From assembly GCA_013400115.1 (NCBI GenBank), contig VXBP01004084.1:1-64000 (forward strand): DNA of 64,000 bases, given 5' to 3'. The position numbers and the translations under genes were made by a program. This stretch comes from Rhinopomastus cyanomelas. Its lineage: Eukaryota > Chordata > Aves > Bucerotiformes > Rhinopomastidae. Shown here one piece after another: positions 1 through 10,812 of this stretch. The notes beneath the pieces were generated by a model. It searched no databases, had not been told where the DNA came from, and was given only the letters and a program-made list of their open reading frames with translations. How positions within the stretch are numbered: the first letter of the stretch is position 1; every line of letters starts with the position of its first letter.

Positions 1-34
1 ATCCCTAATGATTCTATGATTCTACGATTCTATG
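1..34 (+). mobile_element. CR1: CR1 3' terminus (type A), cut by window edge
   Basis: The window opens in the last bases of a CR1 LINE: the ATCCCTAATGATTCTATG block followed by degenerate repeats of the 3' octamer. The body lies outside the window. Confidence 0.85.
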
Positions 35-1702
35 TAGAAAATCCAAGTTTAAATTAAAACAAAAAAGTTACAAAGAGTAAAAAACATCAAAACCCCACGG
101 CAACAACAGCACAGAAATGCATGTGACATCCACACGTACTTTAGTTATCACTGGAATTGATAACCGCGTAACCGACTAGAGAATTCCATTTTGTGACAGA
201 GAAAAAAACTGCGTCTGGTTTCTCTCACCATGTGCCTGTGACTTTTTTGAAAACCTAGGAAGTAGCATCTATAGCTCCTGCGATGACTCTGGGCGTTACG
301 GAGCAAACCGGCACAAATGACGCGTGCAAAGGTATCAGAATGATTCCCCACTGTAAAACACGTGCGTTCATCGATTGGCTTTGATTTAGCCTTGAGAGCC
401 TTCCTTTGAGAGGCAGGCACAATATGGCTTCTCTGGATTAAAATACAATTACTGCTTATAAATAAAAGTTAATCGTGCGGGGAAAAAAAATCACCAAAGG
501 ATGGATTTCATGGAACAGCATGCAGCACCGACAGCTATTTGTCATTTCTGGAGGGAGTCACTCCCCAGCATGTGTAGCTAACTGATGTAAACACAATACC
601 TGGAGAATACCCCTGAACATGGTCTGCATTGCCCACCCCTTCGGATGGCCAAGAATTTACCCGTCGTTTTGCTTGGACGTTGTCTGATGTGTAGTGGTGG
701 CTCCTATTTTCTGTAGGGAAACCTGCAGCACTGCATCAGCCTGGTGTAACTGTTTACGTCCCAGAAAACTACGATGCCAACAGTACAGACCCCCATCCTG
801 TCACCTCCTTGACATCAGGTGTATTAAGAAGACTGCAAGATTACCATTTCTTTTTCAAGACGAGAGGCTGCTCTTCCTCCCCTCAAGTCTCTCTGATGTT
901 TCCAGTTTTCTGCCTGGAATATTTCAGGGAACCTCTTGTGTATCAGGGCACCCACACTTCTGGAATAACCAACACTATGTTTCATTACAGAACCTGCTCT
1001 TATTAAAACTACTCTCATTCATGATTTAAAAAAAAAGATAAATCAAAAGACTCAGCGTCATTCTCAGCCACATTAGAATAACCCCATCAGCTTCAATTAT
1101 CTCTAACAGTGTGAATATCAGAGACTCGTTGCTGTCCACTTGCTGCTCTCCACGTAATGGAACACTGTGGGCATCACGTTCAGCTTTTCTCTGTAGAAAA
1201 TGGTTTCTCTACAATTCTTGTAATGATGAGATCTAACATAGGAAGAATCAAAGGGACTTTTAAGAATTTCCTATTTGTTCCCTTTTGATTAATTTTTTTC
1301 CCGCTAAAATACCTTGGAAATTTTAACCAAACTCTCAAATAATGAGATCAAAACTATTTAAATGAAAACGCAACGCGTCTAGGCTATTGAGTTACGTCTG
1401 TTTAAATCACACTAAGTACGAACCGTAGCTTCCAGCCAAGTCTTTTGTGTGTTTGGAAAAAGCTTCATCAGACCCATGTTAAAAACTGCATTAAAGCGAG
1501 GTGAAAATTTGATTCCTAAAGCACAAAACCATTCCCTCACTGCACTTCACCTCTCTCTTGAAAATCTGCTGCATTAACAGGGCCTGACCCTTCAGTGTCT
1601 GCTGTGAGGGTACATCCTGTGACACACCGGAATGCGTTGTCTCGCGATACGAGACGAGCTTTGAGAGAACTCATAATCAAAGAAGGAAGTAGGTGGCCAA
1701 TT
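35..1702. other. Unique non-coding stretch
   Basis: No repeat or gene recognised. Open frames reach only about 110 codons (694-1029), overlap one another in several frames and have no recognisable domain, so I read them as chance. Confidence 0.6.
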
Positions 1703-1754
1703 CAGAGAGAGATGAAAGAAGGAAAGGAAGATAGGGTAGGAAGACAGGGAAGGA

Positions 1755-1802
<48 letters not shown>

Positions 1803-1816
1803 AGAGAGAGAGATAG
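1703..1816 (+). repeat. Purine-rich tract with (GA)n microsatellite
   Basis: A nearly pure purine strand starts with GGAAGG/GAAAGG variants and passes into an almost uninterrupted (GA)n run from about 1758 to 1813 with a few A or G interruptions. The open frames over it encode only Arg/Glu or Leu/Ser runs and are artefacts of the repeat. Such tracts are length-variable and can adopt triplex DNA. Confidence 0.95.
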
Positions 1817-2364
1817 GTGTTCCTGAACTGCAGCTGGAAAACAGCTGAAAAGTTTTGGGAAGGGCTATCTAGACTTTGACAGCAACACAGAACATGTCTC
1901 TCGGCTTCTGAAATTCCTTTACCATTGGACATGGTCGTCTTTGGCAGGTTTTTTCAGACAGGAGGGAAAAGGATAAAACAATCTTTTTTCCTTGATCCCT
2001 TACTAATCCTTTTTTAATTTATTTTTTGATCTAAATAATCCCCAGCCAGAATCTTGTGCTTTTTTCTCTCTATTGCTTGAAGAAAGTTGTAATGGAGAAG
2101 GCTGGCACAGTCATGATTTTGAATTAACTTGCTGGCCCAGCAGTCCTAGTCTCACAAATTATTTCAGCTACAGACTCTGGAAAGAAGTATCTGTATGTTC
2201 CCTGTCATATAACCGGTTCTTTGAAACTCACTGAAAAGAAAACAACTAATTGCTTAGGTGAAAAGAGAACGCTCTGTAAATTCACTGTTTTATTTCCCAG
2301 ATTACACCCGCTGCTAAGACTCTATGGAACAGCCAAACTGACAACCATTGCAAACACACCTAGT
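1817..2364. other. Unique non-coding stretch
   Basis: Nothing recognised. A 61-codon frame begins at 2221 and runs into the following CR1. Confidence 0.55.
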
Positions 2365-2450
2365 CATGTTCCTGTGGGATCTGCTCTAGAAGAGGGATTG
2401 GAGTAGATGATTTCCAGAGGTCCCTTCCAACCCCTATCAATCTATGATTC
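2365..2450 (+). mobile_element. CR1: Old CR1 3' tail
   Basis: A diverged copy of the last ~85 bp of a CR1: CATGTTCCTGTGGGATCTGC, then GGATTGGAGTAGATGATTTC and CCCTTCCAACCCCTATCAA, ending in an octamer-like sequence. It is much more diverged than the type A tails elsewhere. Confidence 0.8.
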
Positions 2451-2547
2451 AATTTTTGGCATCTTTAGCATTAGTGGTACACAACCCTGGAACATACACG
2501 TTCACAGCTACGTACTGAGTCAGAACGTACAACAGCACAAAAGGAAG

Positions 2548-2742
2548 CAGCCCCAAGTTACGCCAGAGAAGGTTTGGGTTGCATATTAGGACAGAAAGGG
2601 TTGTGAAGCACTGGAAGAGGCTGCCCAGGGCGGTCATGGAGTCACCAGCCATAAAGATATCTCAAAAGCAGAAGTAGATGTCATGCCGAGGGACGTGGTT
2701 TAGAGGCGATCTGGCAGTGCTGGGTTAGCTGGTGGACTATAT
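2548..2742 (+). mobile_element. CR1: Old CR1 3' fragment
   Basis: Matches the 3' part of a classical avian CR1: a CCAAGTTACGCCAG motif, GGTTGTGAAGCACTGGAAGA, GGCTGCCCAGGGCGGTCATG and a decayed CATGGTTTAGTGGTGG-type segment. Its 3' end abuts the minus-strand CR1 that follows, so the two copies meet tail to tail. Confidence 0.8.
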
Positions 2743-2945
2743 CATAGAGTCATAGAATCATGGAATCATAGAATCATGGACTTATAGAATCATAGAATCA
2801 TAGGGATTAGAAGTGACCTTCTAAAGAACATCCAGTCCAATCCCCCTGACACAGCAGGATCACCTACACCAAGTCACACAGGAACACATCCAGGCGGGTC
2901 AAACATCTCCAGTGAAGGAGACTGACTCCACAACCTCCCTGGAAG
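2743..2945 (-). mobile_element. CR1: CR1 type A 3' end
   Basis: Starts with repeated TCATAGAATCATGG units, the element's 3' microsatellite read in reverse. It continues through the type A tail to the CTCCACAACCTCCCTGG segment of the ORF2 end. There is a small internal disruption (an extra GACTG) near 2927. Confidence 0.9.
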
Positions 2946-4390
2946 ACCTTAAAGGTGTCCCCCCATCCACACAATTCTGTTTGTAGTTAGTCTATACACT
3001 TACAAGAACAGCAACCAGCTTCCTAAAACCTGCTCTGGGCATAGGAGAGTTCAGGGGACATCAACCACATAGTGATTTAATTTAATCTGAAGTATCTCAA
3101 AAAGTATCTTTGTAAATTCCAACTGACTCATAACTTCAAGTAATTAAAATCACTGGTTTGGGAGGTTTTTTTTAAAAGTGAAAATAACTTTTTGAATCAC
3201 TGCCAAAGACAACCTCACCTGTCCAAAGAAAGAAAGAATGCAGCTACAGCGTTCAGAGAAATGAGAAGAAACACACATTCCATCACAGCAAGGGCATTAA
3301 GTTCAGTAATGAATTTAACGCTTAGAGATGCCAGCCCCTCAAGATCTCCTGATTTTATTCTCCTCACTGTAATAAAGTTGTATAAATGTTATAAAAAAGG
3401 GTTTTTACTCAGAGTGAGCAGAGATCTGAACTACCTGGCCAGGTAATGAAAAAGCATTCCTTTGTTGCTTTGCATCGGGCAAGAAGATTTATCTGAAAAT
3501 TGATCGATGACTCTTCCTTTCCACTTGAGCACTTCCATTTTCCCTTCATAGGAGAACAGGGGTTTTTAACGTGTTTTTCATTAGCACCCAGCTAGCCAAA
3601 AGGTGGCAAATGGAAAAAAGTAGAGAGACAAATAGTCAAGAAGCAGCTTCGTAACCTCTGCTGAGGCATTGCAGTGTGTCTTGTTGCTCATTGCAATGGT
3701 CAGCATCACTCTGGGCTTCTCCAAAACTGCAAGGGGGGTTGGTCGTGACAGTCCCAAGCAGAAAACATGATGTTACCTGAGACACAAACGCTGAAGAGTA
3801 ACGACGCGTCCCGTGTTTGATCAGCGGCAAGCGAGGCCTCTAGCTGAATGGCAGCCCTTGGACAAGCGAGCTGCGATGGAACACGCAGATTACTCTGCTG
3901 TCAGAGGTGCCTGTGCAGCAATGCAGGCAGAAAGCAGAACACACTGAGGTTTACTGCTCTCCCTTTTTCTGTCTGAATATAGTAAAGATAACTGCAGTGA
4001 TTAATGGGGCACTCAAAGCACCAGTTTCATCGGACAGGGGTGGACAGATTTCTCATCGCTAACAGCTTGGATTACACCACTTGCAGTTGTGGACAGCTTC
4101 AAGATGTCCCCAAAATTATATTTCATTTATACTAATAAATTCATTCATAGGATGAGATTTAAGAATGGATCTCGTCCATCCTCACTTTCCCTCTCCAACT
4201 TCATTTTATACTTCTATTTGTACACGGCTGATGTGTTTAGTGTAGTTGATTCATTTCATACCCTTAATGATCATTTTATTGACCATGGAAAATACAGTTT
4301 AGCTAGGGGATGTTTTAAAAAAACATACTTTGTCTTGTTCCTTCTTTTGTACCACCACAGGAAGCTGGAAAAACTCCAGCAACTGCTGGC
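2946..4390. other. Unique non-coding stretch
   Basis: No repeat or gene recognised. The longest frame (114 codons from 4089) runs into the CR1 at its end and has no domain I know. Confidence 0.6.
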
Positions 4391-5222
4391 ATCACAGAAT
4401 AACAGAATTACTGAGACTGGGAAGAGCCTCTGAGCTTATCCAGCCCAGCCCAGGACCCAACATCACCACATCAGCCTGATCAGGGCACCAAGGGCCACAG
4501 CCAGACTGTCCTTAAACACCTCCAGGGATGAGGACCCCACCACTGCCCTGGGCAGTCCATCCCAGGGTCTGATCACCCTTTCCATGAGGAAGGGCTTCCT
4601 AACATCCAACCTAACCCTCTCCTGGCAGCTTCAGGCCCTGCCCTCTCGTCCTGGTGCTGGTTGCCTGGTAGAAAAGCCTGACCCCCACCTGATTACAACC
4701 TCCCTTCAGGGAGTTGTAGAGAGGGGTAAGGGTCCCCCTGAGTCTCCTCCAGGTTAAACACCCCCAGCTCCCTCAGCCTCTCCTCATCAGACTTTCCCTT
4801 CAGTCAGCTTCTGCAGACTTGTTGCTCCTCTGGACCCGCTCCAGCCCCTCAGTCTCTTTCTTGAAGTGAGGGTCCCAGCACTGCCCCCAGTACTGGAGGA
4901 GAGGCCTCACCAGTGCCCAGGACAGGGGAAGAATGATGTCCCTAGCCCTGCTGGCCAGACTATTGCTGATCCAAGCCAGGATGCCACTGGCCTTCTGGGC
5001 CACCTGTGTACCCTGCTGGCTCGTGTTCAGCCGGCTGTCAAATAGTACTGCCAGGTTGCTCTCCATCCACTCATCCCCCACTCTGTAGCTATGGGGGCCA
5101 AAGTGTAGGACCCTGCACTTGGCTCTATTAAACCTTATCCTGTTGGCCTCTGCCCATTGACCCAGCCTGTCCAGATCTCTCTGCAGCATCCTCCTGCCCT
5201 CCAGCTGATCAACAGTCCCCCC
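4391..5222 (-). mobile_element. CR1: CR1 type D, 0.8 kb, with ORF2 C-terminal remnant
   Basis: A 5'-truncated CR1 on the minus strand. The 3' end is type D (CAGAATTACTGAGACTGGGA on the plus strand). Frame 5189-4800 (minus, 129 codons) is the C-terminal part of ORF2. It carries RAKCRVLHFG, a degraded LVRPLLQYWGQCWDPHFKKE and LERVQRS. In the CR1 family this region lies downstream of the reverse transcriptase palm. The frame is interrupted and the copy is inert. Confidence 0.92.
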
Positions 5223-5397
5223 CTACTTGGATCAGCGATCCTACATATTAGTGCAACATATTGCTCTAAATGTCACACACTGCTGAATGGCTTGGTCAGT
5301 ACAAAGTGAATTAAGTTAGTTCAGTTTAGCCTTTTCCTCATGTATGAAAACTCTACAGAATCTCAATATTCAGCCAGACAACTCTTTTCGGGTCTTA

Positions 5398-5508
5398 CGT
5401 TCCTGTGTGACTTGGTCTAGGTGATCCTGCTGTTGCAGGGGGATTGGACTAGATGATCTTTCGAGGTCCCTTCCAATCCCTAATGATTCTATGAGTCTAT
5501 GATTCTCT
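5398..5508 (+). mobile_element. CR1: CR1 type A 3' tail
   Basis: About 110 bp, from CCTGTGTGACTTGGTCTAGG through the canonical type A tail to the octamer end. Heavily 5'-truncated, little diverged. Confidence 0.93.
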
Positions 5509-8335
5509 CTATATATAACATATATATATTTCCTTATATATTAATTATTCTGAAAGGAACAACATGATGAGGAAAATAAAGAAAAGAAGAGAAGAGAAAT
5601 AGAGAATGGGAAGAAGCAGGATGCTCTACAGAAGAGGTTGCATTTTGAAGCACTGCAGTGACTAAAATACGCATCTCACCCAGATCAATTAGATTCAGCT
5701 CCATGTAATTATGCTGCATGCAGACCCAACTTGAATTTAACTTGCTAGAGGAAATGTGCAGTTTGGCTGTTTAAAAAAGATAGATTTTATCACCAGCTAA
5801 AGGCAGTTCAATTAAAATTGGAGGCTGAACCACCCACAAGCCTGCCGGCACTGGCTTGATGAGCTCTAATTCTAATTGGAAACTCTCTGCAGTCAGTGCA
5901 CAGCAAAGCACCGGAGCTGGTTTTTCATGGAGCCCATGTTCTTCGCATGGGCTCACTGTTTTGACGGAAGTCTTGACTCTCAGTTTTCTCCATCCTCCAA
6001 AATATTTGTCCTTTCAGATGCTTTTACTTGCTTGTTTTGCTGACAGAGTTAAAATCTCTTCTACACATCCAAGCAAAGGCCAGAGGGGATTGATCATATG
6101 ATACAAAGCTTTTACAAGGAGGTGAGCAGCTTGAAGCATGTTAAAATGAAAGCCATAGCAATGGTAAGTCAACAACTTATGCTTGACTCTATTTGTGTAT
6201 TGTAGAGCTCATGCCAACTCATTCAATGCAGTTGTGGCTGATGGAGACTCTATCAGAAATATCAACACCATTATTAGTATCTTATAATTGTTAAACAACT
6301 GCTTTGCTAATGTTTGGTTTCCTCCCTAGAAGTTCAGTGGTAAAACAGACCAGAGTACTTCGCTGCCTCCCTGTACCCTGCTTCCTTAGCACAGTCCAGC
6401 CACTGGGTCCTGTAAAAAAACCCATATACTGGAAACCTCAAAAGGGAGGGCTTGAAAAAAACACAACCCCAAACCAACAAAACCCTGGAAAAAGACCATA
6501 ACTAGCACCAGAGAGCTCCAGTTTTAGCTGAACCATCGCAAGACACTACTCTCAGTTCATTAACTGCGATGTTTTAATAATTAGAATGGAAACAGTTTTA
6601 TTTCCCTCTCTATTGCTGTTTGTGGGTTTGAGCAGATTTTTTACGATACTGTTTGTAACTGATGGCCCAAACGTTTACTACTGTTAGGCAATTGGACGCT
6701 CTAATGTTGAACAGAACTGCTTACTTTCAAATGGCAAATTCCTAATCCAACATCACTTCTAAAGGTCTTGAAAGCATTTCTCAATATTGCATTTTTGCCC
6801 AGTTTCACTATTAACTACACATGTTGTAAGCCACAACTGGTACAAAACCAGCCAATCTTGTCAAACAAAAGGGCTAGTTCCACTTTTAGCTGCAGACGAG
6901 ATGCTTTGAACTTGTTCCACTCGATCGCCTTGAACATTTTCCATAGCTTTTGGGACATTGGACAGAAGTAAAAAGGTTAAGTCTCCCCTCTCTTTCTTAA
7001 GCAATTCCTCTGTTTTTAAGTCGACATTCATCTCTCAAAAGATTTTCTCACATCAAAGGACAAAAGACAAGCAAAAATCCTGACTGTTAACTTTTGAGTG
7101 TTACGCTGGCTTTTCTTGTAGGTCTGATCACAGTCACTTTTTCAATCTTACCTTTTGAAGAAGAAACTACTGATGTATTTTAGGTCCTTTTAAGTCGCTT
7201 AATGTAGTATCTTTGCTTTTCAGGCTCTAATAACAGTGAATAAGAGGAAGATTAATCCTTAAAGGGGTAATGTCAAGTTTTCTTTCTGTCTGTTGAAAAC
7301 AGAATGAACCTCGGAATCAATGTTTCCTGTAGAGGGATCAGGATGTTGACCCCTCAAAACGCTGCTTTCCAAGAGTCCTCAAATACCAGGCTGATGTCCC
7401 AGTGGGGACTGACTTCTTAATATAACAGTCTCCCAATGGTAGACAGTGGCTCACTGCCATAAAGTGGGTTTCTTAACTGAGTTATCAGGCCTCACGTAAT
7501 CTGTCCTGGGCCAAGGCTGCTTGTGACAAGAACTATGAGGTGCTTAACCGTTATGGTACTGAAAAGCCACATAAACAGCAAAGATTAGTTTGGTTTTTTC
7601 TCGAAGACCTAAACATGTCCTTAATTTTAAGCAGTGGAGACAACTGGTATTTGAAGTTGACTAAAGATCAACTCTTTGTAATGGTACTGTGGCATCTTAG
7701 TCTGACCCTGAGCTGAACAACGTGGATCAGCTAGAAAAGAGAGATCACTGCCTCCGAAATTCTAACAGGTTCTGTAGAGCACAGGGGTTCCCTGTGCAGA
7801 GGCACCTTCTCATCAATGCAAGAAAAAGACATCCTTCAGTGCCAAGTGCTCCCTCTGGAAATCTTGTAGGATCATGGACAGTTCTGAGATGCTGAGGGCA
7901 GCAAAGGAGTTCTCCTAAGAGATGTTCTGCAAACTACGTATGCAGAACTCTTGTTCTACAGCCACTTAGGACTACTGAGCCTTGTATTTTCCTTTGCCCT
8001 GCATGCCCAAAGGTACATTATAGCCACCGTTCTTTCTGCCAGGCTTTTTGCTTGCTCAGGTGCTGGGCACAGGCTTAGGCTTCAATTTAGCCAAGAAGCT
8101 GAGCTCAGCGTCACTGTGGGGCACATGGGAGCCAAAACTTTGCTAGAGAAACCCTCACCGCTGAGCAAATCCTTTCTCCTTCTCAGGTTTGAACTTGCTT
8201 GATAGTTATCGAGGAATTCCTCCTCTTCAACAATTTGATGGAAAGAAGTCCTTGAGAACACAGTAGTTTCCATGTTGCTTTCATCCCTTACGGACTGTGG
8301 GCTGTATCATGTAGGTGAAAATAAGCCACCAACTC
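5509..8335. other. 2.8-kb CR1-free unique stretch
   Basis: Begins with a short AT-rich (TA)n-like segment to about 5545. No gene recognised. A good splice acceptor (pyrimidine tract then GACAG near 6047) is followed by GTGAGC near 6121 and ATGGTAAGT near 6164, but all frames between contain stops. At most this would be a non-coding RNA exon. Confidence 0.5.
8131..8229 (+). repeat. Direct duplication, copy 1 (partner 8624-8722)
   Basis: Aligns without gaps over 99 bp to 8624-8722 with 7 mismatches by my count (about 93% identity). Weaker similarity may extend some tens of bp upstream. It resembles no repeat I recognise and is not CR1. Confidence 0.9.
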
Positions 8336-8420
8336 AGAGAATCATAGACTGGCCCAGGTTGGAAGGGACCTCCAAAGGTCATCTAGTCCAACTGCCCCGC
8401 AGTGAGCAGGGCCATCCTCA
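8336..8420 (-). mobile_element. CR1: Short old CR1 3' fragment
   Basis: The AGAATCATAGACTGGCCCAG / GTTGGAAGGGACCTCC end of an older CR1 subfamily, related to 17142-17540. It lies between the two copies of the 99-bp duplication. Confidence 0.85.
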
Positions 8421-8623
8421 ATTCCGCTTCTGTCTCAGCTTTTCTCACAGATACAATTTTCCAACCGAATGCTAAGCTTGGTAAAATTACTGACAACTGT
8501 GCAGAGACTGGGAGAACGATCAGTTTCCTGGCTAACTGAGCATCATGTCTGTCCTTACCTAGCTCTTCTTACTGGCCAAAAGAGCTAGAAGTTGACTGGG
8601 GGTTTTGGCACCAATACAAAATG

Positions 8624-8722
8624 GCAAAAACTTTGTTAGAGAAACCCTCACTGCTGAGCAAATTCTTTCTCTTTCTCAGGTTTGAACCTGCTTGATAGTT
8701 ATCGAGGAAGTCCTCCTCTTCA
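8624..8722 (+). repeat. Direct duplication, copy 2 (partner 8131-8229)
   Basis: Second copy of the 99-bp unit, same orientation, 493 bp downstream. The shared core includes CTTGATAGTTATCGAGGAA-like sequence. Outside it the flanks diverge. Confidence 0.9.
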
Positions 8723-10419
8723 GCATTAAGAACATTGTCACAACATTAAGAAATATTTTTCTATTGTTAAATATTTTTTGCATTGGTAGGCACTGCTTAG
8801 AAAACCCTAAACACAGGAGTTTGAAACAATCAATTTTTTAAACTTCTGTCAGCAAACATGAGGAGTTAACACTTTGTTCCTAGAAAACCATCCCCAAACA
8901 CTCGCTATTTATTAAGGCAACCGAACAGCTGCTGCCCCTGGGTACGTAATCACATCTTTTATATAAAGCAATCCAAAGAAAGAAGGCCGTGGCATATGGC
9001 TACTCGTAATGTCCTTTTGAAAACATGAAACTGTAAGACTTATTTATGCCTATAAATATGGAGTTATGCTATCCACAGACAGATAAACACATAAAGTGTA
9101 CAGAGGGAAGAGAAACAACAGCCTCCTGAGCTGCATTTGCATATTTTGCAGCATTGCCCTGCAAATCTTGGCTTCTCCTATAATTGATTTCAGCGAATTT
9201 TGTTTGGAAGCTGCTACAGCAACATTAAAGTGTCAGAGACTTCAATTTATACACCACTCTGCCCAAAGCTGCGGCCCAGACACAGAAAGGAAGGCAGCCA
9301 CAGCACGAGCTGTTGTTTTATTTTGCTTCAGAACACCTTGCAAATAAATGGTTTATGGTTATCAAACCCTCCCGTTAATTATGGATAAGGAAACGCTGCA
9401 AACAAGAAAAGCACGAGATCTGCCAACAAACGCAGTTCTCCTGAGGACGCCAAGTGTGTAACACGGTCACTGATCTGTCACTGCTGATTTACCTTTGGAT
9501 CACCTTAATGCTCCTGTAGCAGCAGGAAATACATCTTCCGTGGGATGCTGTCAGGCTCAGGGATGTTGGTACCTTTCAAGTTTAATAACAATGTGGTTTC
9601 CTTGTGCATCTAAACATATTGGAATCTGATTTGTGGCTTTTGAATAACCGATGTGCAGTTTTAAAAGCCTTCCAGAAATTGCCAGCCTTGTTAAAAAAGT
9701 CCTGGTACTTGACAGCCATGCCCACAAGTCAAGGTTTAACCACAGGGAATATTTCCACACCCAGCAAGTGAAGCTGTTATGAAGGAAAAACACAGAGCTT
9801 CCTCGACCATACTCAGTGAAGAACAAATACAAACCTGCCTCCTTTCTGCACGAACTGTCGTTACTGAACACGCAATTAATTGAAAACACTTTCTTGCGTG
9901 AATAGTGAACCATGATGACACGTGTTTGTCTATGCAGTTGATCATATCCTAGAGGGGGTCTAGGCTGTTATGTTTCCCTTGACCACAGGGTAACTGCAGA
10001 ACTGGACACAACAAACGTTTCTGCACTGGGTTTTTGGCTGTTGTTTCAGAGCGTTAGCAGGAAATTCGATGAAAGTGGAGAAACTCACTGAAGAGAACCA
10101 ACAGATGTTAATGCAGAATTATTTCTACAGCAGGGCTTTTACTTTAGAACCAAGAGATACTTCCTTCCCACTCTGTAGGAATTACCACCACTCCTGTCAT
10201 GGGGAGAGTGAGACAGTTTGGGAAAGCCATTTACACTCAAAATTTTACTCTCGTTCAACCACCCTGGAAAACACCATTATGGAAAAAAGTAAAGAACCTA
10301 GTTCGTTGCTACCCAAAAAAAGAGATCTGTGACTGCGTGTTCTGGCTACACGGACCTGCTCAGGAGTCTGCAGTGCACTTGCAGATGAGACACCCCAGCA
10401 GACTTTGCTGCTGTTTAGC
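8723..10419. other. Unique stretch containing copy 1 of a second duplication
   Basis: No gene recognised. It contains 8966-9114, repeated at 11701-11851. Just downstream is an octamer-type ATTTGCAT site (about 9136) in sequence that looks like ordinary non-coding DNA. Confidence 0.55.
8966..9114 (+). repeat. ~150-bp dispersed duplication, copy 1 (partner 11701-11851)
   Basis: Colinear with 11701-11851 from AAGCAATCC to AGAGGGAAGAGAA, about 84% identical with one small indel by hand alignment. Shared landmarks are TGTCCTTTTGAAAA, the CTATAAATA region and ATAAACAC. Flanks do not match, so the repeated unit is short. No repeat family recognised. Confidence 0.85.
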
Positions 10420-10803
10420 ATGACCTGGACAGGCTGGAGAGCTGGGCAGAGACAAATTTAGTGAGACATAACAAGGGCAAGTGTAGAGTCTTGCATCTGG
10501 ACAAGAACAACCCAAGGTACCAGTATAGGCTGAGGACTGACCTGTTGGAGAGTAGTTTAAGAGAAAGGGACCTGAGGGTTCTGGTGGACAGCAGGATGAC
10601 AAGGAGCCAGCAGTGTGCTCTTGTGGCCAACAGGGCCAACAGCATCCTGGGGTGGATCAGAAAGGGGGTGTTTAGCAGATGGAGAAAGGTTCTTCTCCCC
10701 CTCCCCTCTGCACTGGTGAGACCACATCTGGAGTATTGTGTCCAGTTGTGGGCTCCTCAGTTCAAGAGGGATGTGGAGCTGCTGGAGGGAGTCCAGCGTA
10801 GGG
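10420..10803 (+). mobile_element. CR1: CR1 type A body fragment, broken at an N
   Basis: CR1 ORF2 C-terminal coding sequence in the plus sense, from GACCTGGACAGGCTGGAGAG to GGGAGTCCAGCGTAGGG. The similarity stops at the N at 10804. Its exact continuation in the CR1 consensus is found at 12074-12305, so these look like two halves of one copy. Confidence 0.92.
10461..10803 (+). pseudogene. CR1 ORF2 C-terminal remnant
   Basis: Open frame with the CR1 ORF2 signature series NKGKCRVLHL, SQQCALVA, SALVRPHLEYCVQLWAPQFK and LLEGVQRR. The frame meets the N and then leaves CR1 sequence. Only the region downstream of the reverse transcriptase is present, so it cannot be functional. Confidence 0.85.
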
Positions 10804-10804
10804 N
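10804..10804. other. Single-N assembly gap
   Basis: An N exactly where a CR1 alignment breaks. The base pattern on both sides (GTAGGG-N-AAAAATGA) suggests a gap of unknown true size. Confidence 0.9.
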
Positions 10805-10812
10805 AAAAATGA

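Noticed and set aside
1595..1932. Arg/Glu-rich and Leu/Ser-rich open frames
   Set aside because: Direct translations of the GA microsatellite.
6046..6165. Exon-like segment with a strong acceptor and GTGAGC/GTAAGT donors
   Set aside because: All three frames contain stops before the donors, so not a coding exon; non-coding RNA use cannot be shown from sequence.
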